In this document: one piece after another, positions 6,470 through 7,515 of the stretch
Layout: each line of letters opens with the position of its first letter
How positions within the stretch are numbered: position 1 is the first letter of the stretch
NCBI GenBank assembly: GCA_031286245.1
Contig: JAITUO010000038.1
Location: 1 to 7,515, forward strand
Reading direction: 5' to 3'
DNA from: Coriobacteriales bacterium
GTDB taxonomy: Bacteria > Actinomycetota > Coriobacteriia > Coriobacteriales > UBA8131
DNA: 7,515 bases
The notes under the pieces: generated by a model
Seen by the model: only the letters and a program-made list of their open reading frames with translations
Told to the model about the DNA's origin: nothing
The model's database searches: none
Made by a program: the position numbers and the translations under genes

Positions 6470-6528
6470 AACCTATGTAGTACATGGCTTGTAAGAAGAG
6501 TATTGATCGTTACCGATAGCATAAAAAC

Positions 6529-6592
6529 TCAAGACCCCTGTCTGTAAAACTGGTACAGCTAACAACTTGAATCGATCAGACAGGGGTCTTGA
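6529..6592 (+). terminator. Perfect 16-bp stem hairpin after the tandem rubrerythrin
   Basis: TCAAGACCCCTGTCTG (6529-6544) and CAGACAGGGGTCTTGA (6577-6592) are perfect inverted copies with a 32-nt loop, 60 nt past the stop. On the plus strand only ACAAATTTAT follows, a weak U-tract. On the minus strand the stem is followed by GTTTTTAT, so it looks better in that direction. It may be a two-way terminator, an mRNA-stabilising stem, or a short remnant element with inverted ends. Confidence 0.55.
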
Positions 6593-6717
6593 ACAAATTT
6601 ATACTGAGATCAGCATCATTATGCAATATCACCAGTTGCCGCTGGGAATAACCAGACTTATACAGCACTTTCTACTTTCCTAGGCAGGCATGTGTACCAG
6701 TTGGTACAATTGCCGGA

Positions 6718-6836
6718 CAGCCGCGATAACCGGGCAGCCGCGATAACCGGGCAGCCGCGAGTGCCGGGCAGCCGCGATAACCGAGCAGCCGCGATAACCG
6801 GACAGCCGCGATAACCGAGCAGCCGCGAGTGTCAGG
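6718..6836 (+). repeat. Seven 17-bp GC-rich tandem repeats (iteron-like)
   Basis: Seven contiguous units of 17 bp run from 6718, with consensus CAGCCGCGATAACCGGG. Units 1 and 2 are identical. Units 3 and 7 carry GAGTG in place of GATAA, four units apart. Units 4 and 6 are identical and end CCGAG, and unit 5 ends CCGGA. An eighth degenerate copy (CAGTTACGAACGCCTAG, 6837-6853) follows. The unit is about 70% GC, well above its surroundings. The period is not a multiple of three, so it is not coding. It resembles plasmid iterons in unit length and phasing, but no Rep gene is in the window; a simple minisatellite is the conservative reading. Confidence 0.9.
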
Positions 6837-6864
6837 CAGTTACGAACGCCTAGAATACACGGGC

Positions 6865-6873
6865 TTATCCACA
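6865..6873 (+). promoter_or_regulatory. Perfect DnaA-box 9-mer beside the 17-bp array
   Basis: TTATCCACA, same orientation as the two copies at the left of the window, lies 28 bp after the last good 17-bp unit and 84 bp upstream of the next start codon. It fits the DnaA-box consensus exactly. Function is not shown; the context (tandem array, intergenic) makes this the best candidate of the three for a real DnaA site. Confidence 0.4.
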
Positions 6874-6884
6874 TAGGGAGTAAC

Positions 6885-6929
6885 GAGGGTTAAGAATAGA
6901 AAACCTACAGAATACGTCACTTAGCCCTC
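6885..6929 (+). promoter_or_regulatory. Leader hairpin upstream of the URO-D-family gene
   Basis: GAGGGTTAAG (6885-6894) and CTTAGCCCTC (6920-6929) pair over 10 bp with one G-U and a 25-nt loop, followed by TTTG. It ends 18 nt before the GGAGG of the next gene. It could be a weak terminator or attenuator, or a DNA operator. No clear promoter was found nearby, so whether it is transcribed is unknown. Confidence 0.35.
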
Positions 6930-6957
6930 TTTGAACATTTGAGAATTGGAGGTTTTA

Positions 6958-7515
6958 ATGGAGCGCGTACTTTTTACCAACAAGGAAGTTGAGAATGTCA
7001 CAGTAACGCCGGGTTTCTTTCCCGAGATGCCACCAATCAAGACTTTCGACTATCCAGTCACCCCAAAAGAGAACTACCGTTTGGTTTATGAGCGTAAGGT
7101 TCCTTATTGGTTACCGGGCTTCAACGACATGCAGATGATGACTCCGCGCATCGATCCGGACAACTATGCGCGGGCTTTTTGCTTTGAGGCTAATCCTTTG
7201 AGTTTCGAGGAAATGACCGGCGGACCAGACAAATTCGGGATCCCCTGGGTTTTTGTTCCTCAGGCACAAGGTTCGATGGTCGAGCCAGGTAACCCGACAT
7301 TGATCGATGCCAACGATTGGCCTGATGTCATTAATTTCCCGGATGTTGCGAATTGGGACTGGGCCGGCTCTGCCGATGCTAACAAAGACTGGGTGAAAAC
7401 AGACAAATGGTTCGTTTTTTGCCACCTGACTGGCTTGTTCGAACGCCTGATATCCTTCATGGACTTCGGTGGTGCTGCCATGGCTCTGATTGATGAGGAC
7501 CAGAAAGCGGCTACA
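6958..7515 (+). CDS. Uroporphyrinogen-decarboxylase-family protein, likely corrinoid methyltransferase (partial)
   Basis: The first 186 residues are visible and the gene runs off the window. The ATG is preceded by GGAGG (6948-6952) with 5-nt spacing. The sequence lacks the N-terminal RQAGRY-type block of true HemE. It resembles the divergent URO-D branch that includes MtaA/MtbA/CmuA-like methyltransferases, with a long Trp-rich N-terminal extension (YWLPGFNDMQMMTPRIDP, WPDVINFPDV) and a block FCHLTGLFERLISFMDFGGAAMALIDED (about 154-181) typical of the family barrel. Such enzymes move methyl groups to or from corrinoid proteins in anaerobic O-demethylation or methylamine/methanol use. The zinc-binding His/Cys residues would lie beyond the end, so substrate and activity cannot be judged. 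A start at this family's N-terminus and a dedicated leader suggest it is first in its transcript. Confidence 0.8.
   Translation, partial: MERVLFTNKEVENVTVTPGFFPEMPPIKTFDYPVTPKENYRLVYERKVPYWLPGFNDMQMMTPRIDPDNYARAFCFEANPLSFEEMTGGPDKFGIPWVFVPQAQGSMVEPGNPTLIDANDWPDVINFPDVANWDWAGSADANKDWVKTDKWFVFCHLTGLFERLISFMDFGGAAMALIDEDQKAAT

Noticed and set aside
6718..6836. CRISPR array
   Set aside because: Units are directly contiguous 17-mers with no unique spacers and no cas genes nearby.
6680..6874. Minus-strand 64-codon frame across the 17-bp array
   Set aside because: It is a by-product of the tandem repeat (three units make a 17-residue period) with no start signals.

Overview
The window looks like a chromosomal piece of an anaerobic Gram-positive bacterium. 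Supports are strong GGAGG ribosome-binding sites, a sortase-type (LPxTG-like) C-terminal anchor, zinc-ribbon/membrane/TPR-like proteins of a type common in Bacillota, rubrerythrin, and a uroporphyrinogen-decarboxylase-family (corrinoid methyltransferase-like) gene. Base composition is moderate (roughly 45-50% GC by eye). I would place it in Clostridia or in a lower-GC coriobacterial lineage. The DinB sequence reminds me of coriobacterial homologues, but this cannot be settled by eye.

Layout: 1-125 is non-coding and ends in a perfect DnaA-box 9-mer. Two paralogous minus-strand genes follow (126-1496 and 1648-2886). Both encode an N-terminal CxxC/CxxC zinc ribbon, a low-complexity linker, one membrane segment, TPR-like helical repeats and a C-terminal beta-rich domain. 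Each has its own GGAGG site, and a hairpin lies between them. A 579-nt gene-free stretch (2887-3465) holds a 110-bp MITE-like element with 31-bp inverted ends and a 15-bp tandem repeat. Next on the minus strand is dinB, DNA polymerase IV (3466-4746).

A divergent intergenic region (4747-5050) carries an 11-bp triplicate repeat and an AT-rich Fur/PerR-like palindrome. Downstream, on the plus strand, is the most striking gene (5051-6469): an apparently secreted, surface-anchored protein made of two nearly identical rubrerythrin units. The following 488-nt gap (6470-6957) contains a perfect 16-bp stem hairpin, seven 17-bp GC-rich tandem repeats, another perfect DnaA box and a leader hairpin. The window ends inside a URO-D-family gene (6958 onward).

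The genes do not form one pathway. dinB (DNA damage tolerance) and the tandem rubrerythrin (peroxide or oxygen defence) diverge from one intergenic region and both fit a stress theme, but a functional link is inference only. The best candidates for something little described are the exported tandem rubrerythrin with its palindromic upstream site, the paired zinc-ribbon/TPR membrane proteins, and the iteron-like array beside a DnaA box.
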